From positions 219,603,673 to 219,667,672 of the forward strand of contig NC_134568.1 of assembly GCF_050947875.1 (NCBI RefSeq): 64,000 nt of DNA, written 5' to 3'. The notes beneath the pieces are model-generated. The model was given only the letters and a program-made list of their open reading frames with translations, had not been told where the DNA came from and searched no databases. This DNA is from Dermacentor variabilis (Eukaryota; Arthropoda; Arachnida; Ixodida; Ixodidae). Positions 1 to 10,303 of this stretch are shown one piece after another (the first letter of the stretch is position 1; each line of letters starts with the position of its first letter). Position numbers and translations under genes: made by a program.

Positions 1-545
1 CGATTCGCGGTCACTACTTAAACCCGTCGTGAGAGCCACATCACCATGACAGCTTTACCGATTGCCGCCCCTTTTTTGCCGCCTGCCGCAGAAATACTCG
101 TATTTGGTCGGAGTTCACGGTGTCCTCTTTGCTATGTATTATAGCTAACGTAAGGTAGAAGATAACGTGTCCGTTATTTCGCCAATGACTGGTCGCGCTT
201 TCGAGCGGGAGCTCGGGCGATATTTCTATGAAATAGCATTGGAAACGGCCCACGCGCTTTTTAAAAACATGACTGAAATAATTTTTTTTTAATTGACGTT
301 TTTAAAACTTCATTATTTCACATGACAGTGGTATGTACTTCCAGTCGCTCTTGTAAGTGCACTTAAAACCCACTTGTCGGCATCCTGATAAATTGTTAAT
401 GCGTCTAGCCATGCCTTTATGTCCTATGTTTTTTAATGCATTTTTGTACGAGTTTTTTTCCCCTACTACATCGCCGACGTTGCTGATGGGCTGTCTCTAT
501 TGTCATGTATTTGCCACGTCTTTCTACGTGCGTTGTAGTGTGTAT

Positions 546-578
546 TGCACCTCACCACACATGATGTGGTGAGGTGCA
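546..578. repeat. Perfect 14-bp hairpin with 5-nt loop
   Basis: The arm TGCACCTCACCACA at 546-559 is followed by the 5-base loop CATGA and its exact reverse complement at 565-578. No ORF of interest overlaps it. It could be the remnant of a palindromic repeat or form a structured transcript; the sequence does not say which. Confidence 0.85.
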
Positions 579-1422
579 TTTCATTCCTGATTAGAGCTTT
601 TTTAAGGCTACAGCATTGTATAAACAAAACAATGTAATAAATAAAAGTGGTATACGACGTGAGCCCTGCGACTGCATACAATGATCCCTCTGTGAAGAGG
701 ACGATCGAAGTTTAAGTGCGTCCACCACTTCAGTTGAGAAATTCGGGCAAACATAGCCAACAGCGTTCACTATATGACCTTGACCACCTATTAACACATG
801 CGCTACTCCTGTAAATTAGTCTTTTGCGCAAGGCTTGAACAACGTGAAAAAGGACATCATGAATAATACAGAATGTCTGTCTCCGTCTCCCATCTTTCCT
901 GTTCAAGTAGCGCTTGAAAAACAAATGTACAGCAATCTTTCCAAAGAAAAGGTTATTTTGGATGCACTATTCTTCGTTCTGCAAGTGCATTGAAACAATA
1001 TTAATTTGGATTTAAGTACACGTGATGTACATTGATACAATCTCTGACTTGGCGCTCTGTGTAGTCTTCCTAAACTGAAATGAAGCCATGGCTGTATGTG
1101 TGGTAGTTAGCGCTGAGAGCTACCGGACAGAGTCGCGGTGGTGTCGTTTCGTTTGTAGTCCGCCTAGTCACGATCAGTTGAAGATCTGTTATAAACGCAT
1201 ACGACCCATTCAAGTGACTTCTGCCCGTTACACGTTACTGGTCCAACTTCCGCATTAATAAGGATACAGTGACATCTGCCAGACATGTGCGTGACCTCTG
1301 CTACACCACACGTAATTAAATTAGTTTCCATTGCCACCTCTTGTCTGTGAAGTTCTTTCACAGCTATCGCCTATGGGCGGGGATTGAAAAGCGCGACCTA
1401 GTTCTTCCGAAAATAATGATCA

Positions 1423-1459
1423 CGTTATCTCCTGCAACCGAAGGTTGCAGAAGATAACG
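1423..1459. repeat. 17-bp hairpin with one mismatch and 3-nt loop
   Basis: Bases 1423-1439 and 1443-1459 are inverted copies matching at 16 of 17 positions, with loop GAA. The word GTTATCT-CTGC recurs once more near 1510, so this may be the edge of a degraded small repeat rather than an isolated stem. Confidence 0.8.
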
Positions 1460-2341
1460 GCTGCACAATCAACGAAAAATGTTGTGGCATTTCGGTCTAA
1501 ATACGAGTATGTTATCTGCTGCGGCGGCAATGGGGCCGCAATCGGGCGTCACAATGAAATGACTCTTTCGCAATGTTCAAGTGGCGTCTAGGAAAAAGTC
1601 AAACGGTCGAGAGGACCAGAAAGAAAGTAAACTCTTTACATCTTCATAGCTGATCTTCCAGCCTCTTCGATCAGCCGTAACTGGCATCTCCAGTCAAATA
1701 GCTAGTTCAATTTAACATGTGCAACAGTGCATAGTGCTCTCATGGGAGTGAACGCACTATGCAGAAAAATGCATGCTACCTCAGCAGCGAACGAAAACCC
1801 CGGCGCGCATCGCAGCGTATGCGTAGTCGTCAGCTACGAAGACGCGGCAAAAATGGTGACTGAGCTCTGCGCCGCGGTGCGGCATAAGAAGGTTGTATTC
1901 CCGCAGGCTGCGTGCCCCCCCTCCCCATGTGGCGGAAGTACTGCGGGGCTGGCCGCGGATAAAAAAAAAAGGGGGCGAATAGTATAGCGCGCAGCCGGTT
2001 CTATTTTGGAGGTTACTGTTCCTTACGAACACGCAGAAGAACAAAATGCAACTCCTATCATTTTCCTGGGGACTGAGCCGGAGTTGTATATTGCGGTTAG
2101 TATTCGCGCTTTTCACAATGCTACCTCGAGACACAAATCGTTGGAAGTCGTTTGTCTCGTTGTAAAGTGGCTTTGTCGTATCTCCTAATGCTTTTTTATC
2201 ATATGAGTTCCTCCACTGTTCCTTTCTGACATAAAGTTGGAACTTCTCAAGTCGTCAGTGTATTGCATTTTGGTGATTTTGTTCCCTCGTGGAATGTACA
2301 CCACAAGCCATAAATCACTTTAGCAAGCAATAACGTGGTTT

Positions 2342-2382
2342 GAATGAACATATGAATGAATAAATGAATGAATGAATGAATG
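2342..2382. repeat. (AATG)n microsatellite
   Basis: A short tract of TGAA/ATGA tetramers with a few interruptions near its left end. It has no visible association with a LINE tail. Confidence 0.8.
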
Positions 2383-4320
2383 ACGAGGCTAGCGCTTTGC
2401 CTTCTGCTTCTAAGGGTAATTCAGCTGTGGGCCAAAGTGCACGTGCACCAAAGTCGCAGGCACTGCATCTCGATCAGCGCTGTGCACAGCTGCGTGCTGC
2501 TGTGGTATACACTACACGAGATGAGCTCGAGATAAAACCGTCGGCGTTTGTCAGCACCAAAGCGATTATTTTAACGAGGCGGGCTTGACGTTGCGGTGGT
2601 TGGTCTGTGAAAAGGAGGTGATAACATGGAAAAGGTATGCGGTAGAAAGGACTGTGGAGAGATAGCTAAGAGGAGTGAAGTAGAAAGGAGTAGCGCATGT
2701 GTAGCGTACAGCGCCGACAAATTGCATGAGTGATGACGCCATCACCACCGCGGCGGATACACGCTGTTGTGCCTGGCGGTCCTTCTGAACAAAGAGAACT
2801 TCACCGGCGAGCGTGCAGCTATGGAATGCTATTAACGCTTCGTCGTCTTTTCGACACCAAAGTGATGGGGACGAAACCAGCGTCACCTCAAGATAATTGG
2901 CAAGCGATTATGGGTCGCGTCTTCGTCTGTTCGACAACCCAGAGCTGACGAACGAGGGGATTTCTGTGGCCCCAAACTGTAATGGGTCATCGGCCATGTG
3001 GGTGTCCAAACGGCAACGTCGTTCTTTGTGTGTTTCTCGTGAAGCACGAGCACCCGCTCGGACTGCGACGGGGCCCGGTGCTGACTGTTGACGGGCAGGC
3101 AGAGAACCTCCCTTCAAGGTGACCACAACCGCCGCATTCTTTAGAAGCGATGGCGACAGTCAAGATGAGAATCGCTGCAAGCTGACCGTTATGTAGAGCC
3201 TAGTGATTGCTACCTACGCTGATGACTTCGTGGGAACAGCGTTGATCCCGGTTTCATATGAAAGTACATCTTCATTACATCGAGGGCAGGTCGATGGTTG
3301 GACACCAGAGGCGGAGTCCGGTGGGGTGGTGCGACACAATGGATGGGGTTTTGCAGTCTGTGCGACAGTTCCAATTGGCCGTGGAGGACGGCATTGAATT
3401 CCCTCGACGAGCGAAAGTGGAAAATGAACTGCTTAAAAATCGGGGATTCAGTGTTGTGGGTGTGCTCGGACATGTAAAGACTTTGACAGATGTAGTGTGC
3501 TCCGAGAATCATGGAGCTGTTCCTGTACACCATCATCATGTAAATTTGTACATAAAGCTTGTTTTTCTCTTCGCTCGGACGCCGCTCTGGATCCTTCTTC
3601 GGGCACCTGGCACGGCACCAGCCATGGAACCTTCGTGGCCGTTAGGACTCCGAACTTCACTACGCCTGCGTTTGGTCGCGGGCTCACGGCAAAAGGGATG
3701 CGACTCAGCGGCGTTTGTTACACTGGCAATCTGAGTTAGTGTTGTGTAACACTACAAATATGACTCCAAATGTATCCGAGTATCCGACCGTCAAACAGTT
3801 AAGGATGACGCAGCTCGTGTAGCAGCTTTAGCCAATTAACGAGAATCTCGACGGTGGGCGAGAGGCTGCTATGGCAGTTGAACTAGAAGCTTTGCTTACT
3901 TCGACAATAATATTCGATGATTTCTGCATAATTTTTATGGGCTCGGGCGCTTGCGCAAAGCGGCCGTCAGGTACTGGTTAGAATGCGGCTGCACTTAAAG
4001 CTGCATAGTGGTTGGTTGGTTCAATCTCACGTTGGATATCACTTTTTACGTTACCTCGTGCCGTGCTTGAACCAAAGCTCGACGAACGCACAAACACTTC
4101 TGCGAAAATTGTTGCGATAGGAATTATAAGGTCACTCGAGGCGCCGCCGTCGTGCTGTCACGCTATTTACGGCGCATGAGCGACCCGCGCGTGGACGGTT
4201 AGCGAATCTTCAGAAACACGCAGTGCATTCGGCTGCAGAAACGACGAAGCCGAGTGGACACACCGCAACGCTCCACTCAATCGGCTCTATAGCGAAGTCA
4301 GGGCAGTGCTCTGCCTTCTG
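2383..4320. other. Non-coding span, unclassified
   Basis: Frames on both strands are short and unrelated to families I recognise. Between about 2700 and 3550 several plus-strand frames are longer than chance would easily give, but they carry no domain I can name and are separated by stops. The stretch could be a decayed transposon, but I cannot assign it. Confidence 0.45.
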
Positions 4321-4394
4321 CTGCTGGCATGAGCGTTGTGCGCACTAAACACTACAGTGTTACTGCTGGGCAACTGTGCACATACCGTACCGGC

Positions 4395-4448
4395 TATATA
4401 TACGAACGCCGACGGTTAACCTTCGGTCTCGACTCGTGCACCATCCAG
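4395..4448 (+). promoter_or_regulatory. Candidate TATA promoter and short 5' exon ending at a splice donor
   Basis: TATATATA at 4395-4402 sits in otherwise GC-rich sequence. A start about 25-30 bases downstream would give a leader of roughly 20 bases that ends exactly at CATCCAG/GTAAGAC, a strong splice donor with the junction after 4448. No ATG lies between the presumed start and the donor, so the exon would be untranslated. The combination is seen in the sequence; transcription itself is inference. No matching downstream coding exon was found on this strand nearby. Confidence 0.35.
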
Positions 4449-4674
4449 GTAAGACGCTTGCAACGCCGCTGGCGGCGCTCTTCATCACGCCAGCTTTGTG
4501 AGACGCCTGGAAGCTGCCACGGCGCTGTTTCTATTACGCAGCAGCATGTCGCGTGCGGCGTCGCGTCATGTCGCCCCCGTGTGTTGTTAAACACCCTCCG
4601 AGGGGCTATTGCTTTAGTGCTGCGTCATTCGGGCGGAATTACCAGTTTTTCTAGCGTATAAGTGCTGTGCGCAG

Positions 4675-4678
<4 letters not shown>

Positions 4679-4748
<70 letters not shown>
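4679..4748. repeat. (TA)n microsatellite
   Basis: About 35 uninterrupted TA units. It produces poly-IY frames in translation, which are not genes. It lies about 230 bases after the candidate donor at 4448, so it would fall inside the first intron if that promoter is real. Confidence 0.95.
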
Positions 4749-4750
<2 letters not shown>

Positions 4751-5940
4751 GCTACTGGCACATTCTATTAGCGGTGCGTTTTCATGGTACAAAGACGGCC
4801 TCGAATTTTCAACACATGAGGCTCGCTTCGTGCTCTTTTTCGAAGACGTGAACACTGTCTTTTATGCTCGTAACATTCATCTTCAGACGATTGTGGGCAT
4901 GCCAACATAGAAATCCAAGTGACGAAAAGAATTAATGAGCCGCGTAAAACAATTTATTTTCCACCTATTTTGTTATCCATCAATCAATCTTTATTTCGGA
5001 CATAAATACAATGTTGTAGGTATGTCCACGAGGCGCGTGGCAAAAGGAAACACGTATGTTTCCTGACAAGGCTTTCGCATCGTGAGTACACGTCAGACAG
5101 CATTTGCACTAAATCAAATACAGTGTGCAATGATATAATACCGAATAAGTAGAACAAAATAGCGGTATTATAATACATAGGGAACACAAGCAAATGTACA
5201 CTTGACATAGATTATAATGAACAGAATAACACACGCCTCTATTTTAGGACAATTTTTACCTGTAACGCGTTCACACGGTTGTACAACTTTAGTCATCGTA
5301 TTCAGGTCTCATTTCGTTGATTCCATCTCATTGGTGCAGGATTAGCCAACAGTTTACCATTCCAGTGTTGTATTGCGAACCTCCAAATGAGTATAGTATA
5401 GCTTGGGCAGTTATGCGCGCAACTAGCTGATTGTCGTCAATTACCATTTTAGGTTCTTACTGTGAAATGGCTAATACATCGGAGCAGTTGGAAGCCCACC
5501 TTCGATTTTCCGAGTACAACCACGAAATTTTGAATAAAGGAGTTCCTGTGATAGCTAGACGAACAATTGTTTCCCCAACGCCCGCGCGCTGCATTTGAAA
5601 GTCGCTTGGAATAACAGCGCCCATGAAGTTGATCTGGCCGTCCTCCTTGCGTCACGCTGGCGCCATCGCACTAAGGACAAAGACCCATGAGCCGGGGTGA
5701 CATTCTGGCGGCGTATTCTGTGACGATTACTTAAGGCGATACTATACATTTCGCGTGACGTAGTGCTCAACCAGCAATAGGCGCGCACTGAAAGTGATAT
5801 CGTCGAAGGTGACCGTCCCCTACATCCCCTAGACATCCATACATACATACATCCCCTAGACACTATAAACTCCAGCCTTGTTGGCGTATCTTTTTCTTTT
5901 TTTTTTAGCCAGTCAGAGAGGGAGTAGCCGTCACGTGAGT
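4749..5940. other. Non-coding span with a possible LINE 3' end
   Basis: Around 4980-5000 the minus strand reads AAATAAAGATTGATTGAT, a form typical of LINE tails, but no coding sequence can be followed upstream of it, so it is left as a possibility. A short direct duplication around CATCCCCTAGACA and a CATA tract lie at 5820-5865. Nothing else was assigned. Confidence 0.4.
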
Positions 5941-5981
5941 CAATCAGAGACGACAAGATAGTTGCCTCGGCCAGCGCTTAC

Positions 5982-6368
5982 CGGACCATGAGGGCCATGT
6001 CGTTGTCGGTGATCTGCTCCAAGAGAGCGTCGTTTAGGCCGTCGTCGGACTTGTACCCATCCGTTGTGATGAGGCTGTACAGCTCCGCCAGCTGCCGGTC
6101 CTTGGGTCCGAACCGCGAATTCTGGTAGACTTTCATGAGCACGAACAGCATGCTCACTGTGACGACGCCCACGAACGTGATCAGGCACAGTACCCAGTTG
6201 AGTAGAACGCGCTCTGATGGCGACCGCGAGAAACGTGGACGTAACCACGAGTTCTTGCGCTTCACCCAACGCCAGAGCCCGCGCTCCTGATCGCTTGCCT
6301 TGTCACTGTAGGAGTGTCCTGCGTCCGGCGTTCGTCTTACATAACGCGTACGCAAGCTCGGCCATGCG
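5982..6368 (-). CDS. Putative internal or first coding exon of a single-pass membrane protein
   Basis: An open frame of about 129 codons on minus is bounded by plausible splice signals. The left edge (gene 3' side) is CGGTCCG/GTAAGC at 5981/5982, a good donor that cuts the last Arg codon after two bases. The right edge follows CTGATTTCCACACACAG, a good acceptor, at 6368/6369. The predicted piece has a very basic N-terminal half (many Arg/Lys), then one hydrophobic helix LLNWVLCLITFVGVVTVSML, then an acidic region (LITTDGYKSDDGLNDALLEQ) up to the donor. By the positive-inside rule this suggests a type II protein with its C-terminus outside. I do not recognise the family. The frame could also begin further upstream without the acceptor. 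It is unlike every LINE protein in the window and is the best host coding candidate here. Confidence 0.5.
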
Positions 6369-6426
6369 CTGTGTGTGGAAATCAGAGTTCGGACTGCTAT
6401 ACGTACAGTTAGCATATATTCATTGA

Positions 6427-7470
6427 CACACTTTTACGATGTTACAAAGCGACGCCGGCGGTAGCTGCTCGAACATGCCGGGGCATTGTCTGTTCATCGA
6501 ACCGGTGGTGACGGTATTGTTCCCTTCTGTTCTCTTAATGTGACCAAGACACAGTTTGTGAATTAATAAAAATACCATCTACGGCCGAAATCGCATGTTC
6601 AGTTTATTCGAGGAAATGGACGCTTTTCTTGCGCTTCTTTGAGGGAACGTTGCGCTATGTTCTTTAGATTAAAAAAAAAGAGTTCGTGCGAATGAATGGG
6701 TGAGTCACGACTGCAGTTTCCTTAACGCGTGAAGAGAAGGCAACGCTAAGTGCCTTGCTCGAAGATGGCACTCGGGCCTAATTCTTGACCCTGTATAAGA
6801 CAACTATCAACAGTCGAACTGTGCGTGCGACTACGAGTAAGATGCTTTTTAACTTGACATGACCAGCACAGGTTTCGATGCGCCGTGTTCAAAACGCTAC
6901 GTATCCCAAATTACTTGAATGCCGTTGCTCTGACCACTTGCCTGAACATCTGCGCTCGTCATTTTGATTTGAACCTTGGTAACTGGCGCTGTTTTCGTCG
7001 CCATCCGTGGACGCTGCCATTTCTTCTTCTTTCTCTTCTCTTCCTCTGAAATTTCCGCGGAAGAATGGTGCCACTGATAGTGGGACGAAATGTAGTTGTT
7101 GTTGCCTTTCTCTGCAGTCTTTCATCACCATTCTTCTCTCTTCCCATGCGTTGCAAGTGCGGCTTTTTCACTACAGGTTCAAAAATGTTTACTGCATGAC
7201 GATGTTTTAGCCATATTCAGGGACAGGTAGAATTATGTTCACGCACGCTTTCATCTTTTTTTTCTCTAGTGTTTTTTATTTCAACTATATTTTTTTATGT
7301 GGGCGGGGTTGGGAGGAGTTTGCATGTTTCTTTAGACAATTACCTGCTCCTCCGTACTACGTGATGCATGCGGTTTAATGGGCGTTCCTCGTTAACATAA
7401 ATCGCCACCAGCGGCGCTGGCAACCACTCCTAGGGCTAGGTTGAATCATATAGCATTACCGAAAATGGAC
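6427..7470. other. Non-coding span, no gene recognised
   Basis: AT-rich with T-runs (for example 7257-7265) and short overlapping frames on both strands near 6890-7210 that carry no motif. It would be the upstream flank or intron of the exon at 5982-6368. Nothing assignable was seen. Confidence 0.5.
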
Positions 7471-7477
7471 GGAGGGA

Positions 7478-7660
7478 AGGCTGTCGGCGTAGCTCAATTA
7501 GTAAAGTACTGCACCCGTTATGCGGATGTCGAGGATTGGGCTAGTAAATTATATTTTCTTTCAGTTTCATTTCCCTATTTCCTTTATTATAATAATATTT
7601 CATCATCATCGCGTTCAGGTAGCATACGAGGATTTATTCGCCGAATGTCTGCTCCTAAGT
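7478..7660 (+). mobile_element. Decayed tRNA-derived SINE
   Basis: The head resembles a tRNA-type polymerase III promoter: GGCGTAGCTCAATTAGTAAA is a box A match, and about 30 bases later GTCGAGGATTGGG sits where box B (GGTTCGATTCC) should be. The words CCGTTATGCGGATGTCG between them and the T-rich TTTCATTTCCCTATTT body match the SINE inserted at 10093-10303 read in the opposite direction. Box B is degraded, so it is unlikely to be transcribed. I know this SINE type from ixodid tick genomes; assignment by memory of the family is inference. Confidence 0.55.
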
Positions 7661-8049
7661 TCATGTACTGTTTGACGCCTGCGGTTAATTGACTGGTGGC
7701 TACATCGTAAAAATATTCCATTGTGATATTATTCAAATCTCCTGACGTCAAACTTACGTAACTGCCGACGAATACGTGGGCGGGAACCAGGAACGTTTTC
7801 TGAACAGCCTAATCAAACGGTTTCCTTGTTTGCAGGCGCTCCCTTTGGTTTTAAAGCGAATCGCATAATTGCCTACTGCGACAGGTTTTCTTAATCTGAC
7901 CGGCTGAGGAGAAGTGAGAAGCGCGCAGGAGTGGAGAGGGTATTAATAAGGGTAAGCTAGCGGAACGAAATTGGATCACCGGGCGAGGAGGGTTGCGTCT
8001 GCGTATCCGAGTGCCCGGAGCAGGTGCGGATATAGCCTGACGTATAGAC

Positions 8050-9184
8050 CGCATATACTTTATATATTGGCAGTTATTTTTTAGCTGCAACAATTTTTTA
8101 TAGATAGCCTGTGGCAGGTAGCATAAGTCTAACCGTTGCTATAAATCACTGGATGAGGCGACCATTACTTCTACGTGAAGTCAAAATACTTAATTGAATA
8201 ATGAACACAATTAAGCGAATTAAAAATTATTTGCTTTACGGTACATCTTTTAATCTAGGAATTGCAGCTGGTGAGTTCGCAAGGCGTATCCACTTGGAAC
8301 GAATTCTCTGGACTGCACCAGTTTCGAGACATTAATTTTCAGTGTCCGACGAAATACACTGCTGTTCCAGTCCACGTTTGCTCTTCAATACATAAAACAG
8401 TGTCTTCTTTTAAAAAGTTCACCGACGATTACGATACTCCCTAATGCGAAATTTGAGCGCAGCTCTATACGTGTTTTCATTTCGCGATATATTGGCTGGC
8501 GCGGACAATCTGTCTCGTGCGGCACGTTCCAAACGGAGCGAAGTGTGTCGCGTCTGCCTGGCTAATCGGGAGATCGCGAGAAGCGGCGCGTGGGTGACGC
8601 GTGGGCGCGATTCGCAGCAGCCGCCGCAGCCCCCCAGACGACGCGCGCTACTCCGGCGCCCGCCGCACTACGCTTTTCTTCTCGAGTTTTCACCATAACC
8701 TTCTTCTCCGCTTTTCGCCTCATGGTTATGCTGCACCCTCCTCCTTCGCTTTCCTCCTCGCGTCTTTCATCCTCCGCTGCACTGCGCGTTCGCCCTTTCA
8801 TCCTTTGATCGGTTACACAGACGCTCGCCGCAGGAACGGGCGCCTAAGAGCTGCGCTCTAAAAGTAACCTAAACACCGATGCATTTCGTTGGACACTTCT
8901 AAAATTGATATCTCGAAACTGGTACAGTCCTGATAATTCGTTTCGAGTGGATACGATTTGTGAGCTCAACGGCTGTGATTCATAGACTGAAATATTTGTC
9001 GTAAAGCAATTAATTGTGAATTCGCGTAATTGTGTTCATTATTTAATTAAGTGTTTTGATTTCACGTAGAAGCAATGGCTGCCTCATCGGGTAATTTAGA
9101 TAAAAGGTTATAATTGTACTGTCTGCCACAGGCAATTGTTAAAAACTTGATGCAGCTAAAAAAATACCCTTTATAGTATATGCG
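8050..9184. mobile_element. Element with ~310-bp terminal inverted arms
   Basis: The left arm (about 8050-8361) and right arm (about 8880-9184) are inverted copies over their whole length. The outer ends are CGCATATACT and its complement AGTATATGCG. Inner matching blocks include CTACGTGAA-TCAAAA, AATAATGAACACAATTA-GCG, TGCTTTACG, CGTATCCACT and CAGTTTCGAGA. The arms have diverged by substitutions and small indels. The loop of about 500 bases is GC-rich at its right side and holds the dispersed repeat at 8590-8870. There is no transposase ORF, so it would be a non-autonomous foldback or long-TIR DNA element. No clear target site duplication is visible, so exact ends are uncertain by several bases. 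Confidence 0.75.
8590..8870 (+). repeat. GC-rich dispersed repeat, second copy at 29.4-29.6 kb
   Basis: Segments such as CGCTTTCCTCC-CGCG, TGCGCGTTCGC-CTTTCATCC, GGTTAC and CGCAGGAACGGGCGCCTAA recur in the same order, reverse-complemented, at about 29430-29605. The frames it contains are open by composition only and have no motif. It lies in the loop of the inverted-arm element, so it may be cargo of that element or a separate insertion. Confidence 0.65.
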
Positions 9185-9453
9185 CTTTCCAGGGTTTAAT
9201 TCTATATTACTTATATATTTTTCTCAAATGCCACGAAACTGTGATCCATCATAAATGAAAAATTATAGAGGTATGCACAAACAGGAGTTTTCGAGACCGA
9301 ATCGAATACGAATCGAATAGCGCCAGAAACGAATCAAGTCGATTCGATTATCAAATATTTTCCCAATAATAAACAGCCGACCATCAATATAAAACGACCT
9401 TTACGTCCTAGTTTCTTCACAACGTCAGCAAGATTTTGTCATTGTGTTGTATG

Positions 9454-9460
9454 TTATAAA
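9454..9460. repeat. Candidate target site duplication (left) of the outer RTE-like LINE
   Basis: TTATAAA here and again at 14617-14623 bracket the minus-strand RTE-like element. Seven AT-rich bases can match by chance, so this is suggestive only. Confidence 0.35.
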
Positions 9461-9487
9461 TCATTATCATCATCAGCAGCAGCCTGG

Positions 9488-10092
9488 CTACGCCCACTGC
9501 AGGGCGAAGGCCTCTCCCGTACTTCTCAAACTACCCCGGTCATGTGCTAATTGTGGCCATGTTGTCCCTGCAAACTTCTTAATCTCATACGTCCACCTAA
9601 CGTTCTGCAGCCCCCTGCTACGCTTGCCTTCTCTTGGAATCCAGTCCGTAACTCTTAATGACCACCGGTTATCTTCCCTCCTCATTACATGCCCTGCCCA
9701 TGCCCCCCATTTCTTTTTCTTGATTTCAACTAAGATGTCATTAACTCCCGTTTGTTCCCTCACCCAATCTGTTCTCTTCTTTCTTATGGATTAAGATTAT
9801 ATTGGCGTTCTTCCAAGATTCCGGTACGCTAGAGGTCATGAGGCATTGCGTATACAGGGCAGCCAGTTTTTCTAGAACAATCTGCCCACCATCCTTCAAC
9901 AAATCTGCTGTAACCTGATGCTCCCTAGCAGCCTTCGCCCTTTGCATAGCTCCCAAGGCTTTCTTTACTTCTTCCGGCGTTATTTGTGGGATGTCAAATT
10001 CCCTCTTCCATTATCATCGTGGGTGCCACTGGTACTGTATAAATCTCTGTAGAACTCCTCAGCCACTTGAACTACCTTATTCATATTAGTAA
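9488..10092 (-). pseudogene. RTE-like ORF remnant: RT start and C-terminal part, RT core deleted
   Basis: Reading leftwards, the frame carries the pre-RT region (ADLLKDGGQIVLEKLAALYT, then SSVPESWKNANIILIHKK) and then jumps straight to the far C-terminal region (VREQTGVNDILVEIKKKK ... EAFALQWA). The palm motifs, including the FADD box, that lie between these in the sister copy at 12344-13273 are missing. Both break points in the sister read ATAAGAAA, so a microhomology-mediated deletion of roughly 1 kb explains the structure. A one-base slip also moves the frame at the junction. It encodes no functional RT. Confidence 0.8.
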
Positions 10093-10303
10093 TAAACGAG
10101 AAGAAAGGGGGTTAACCGAGGGGCCCAATTTTTATTAGTCATATCATAAGAAGTCAGCAAACACTGACACCAAAGACAACATATGGGAAATTACTTGTGC
10201 TAAATAAATGAAATAAAGAAACGATAAATTAATGGAAATGAAAGTGGATGAAAAACAGCTTGCCGCGGGTGGGGAACGATCCCACAACCTTCGCATTTCG
10301 CTG
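10093..10303 (-). mobile_element. tRNA-related SINE inserted in the RTE-like LINE
   Basis: On minus it reads a box-B-like GTGGGATCGTTCCC, then GCGGCAAGCTGTTTTTCATC, a T/A-rich body (TTTCATTTCCATTAATTTAT) and a 3' part ending CCCCTTTCTTCTCGTTTAT. The tRNA box A half is missing, so it is 5' truncated. TATTAGTAA flanks it at 10084-10092 and 10304-10312, a 9-base target duplication; the word occurs once more at 10316-10324 as a tandem copy. The consensus resembles a SINE widespread in ixodid ticks (the Ruka-like type); that naming is from memory. Confidence 0.7.

Larger units (their letters stand above)
1..2340. other. Non-coding span, no gene recognised
   Basis: All open frames here are short, low in complexity and without recognisable motifs or convincing splice-bounded exons. 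Apart from the two hairpins listed separately (546-578 and 1423-1459) I see nothing assignable. An A-run next to a G-run near 1961-1977 and a GC-rich patch around 1800-1960 stand out in base composition only. Confidence 0.6.

Noticed and set aside
3203..3734. YADD-like word in a plus-strand frame near 3210, suggesting an RT
   Set aside because: No other RT motif lies before or after it in any frame; a chance tetrapeptide.
4625..4910. Frames rich in IY repeats on both strands
   Set aside because: They are translations of the (TA)n microsatellite.
4980..5010. LINE 3' end (AAATAAAGATTGATTGAT on minus)
   Set aside because: No coding remnant can be followed upstream; kept only as a note in the span entry.
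7478..7550. Functional tRNA gene
   Set aside because: Arms do not pair, box B is degraded, and the following sequence matches a SINE body.
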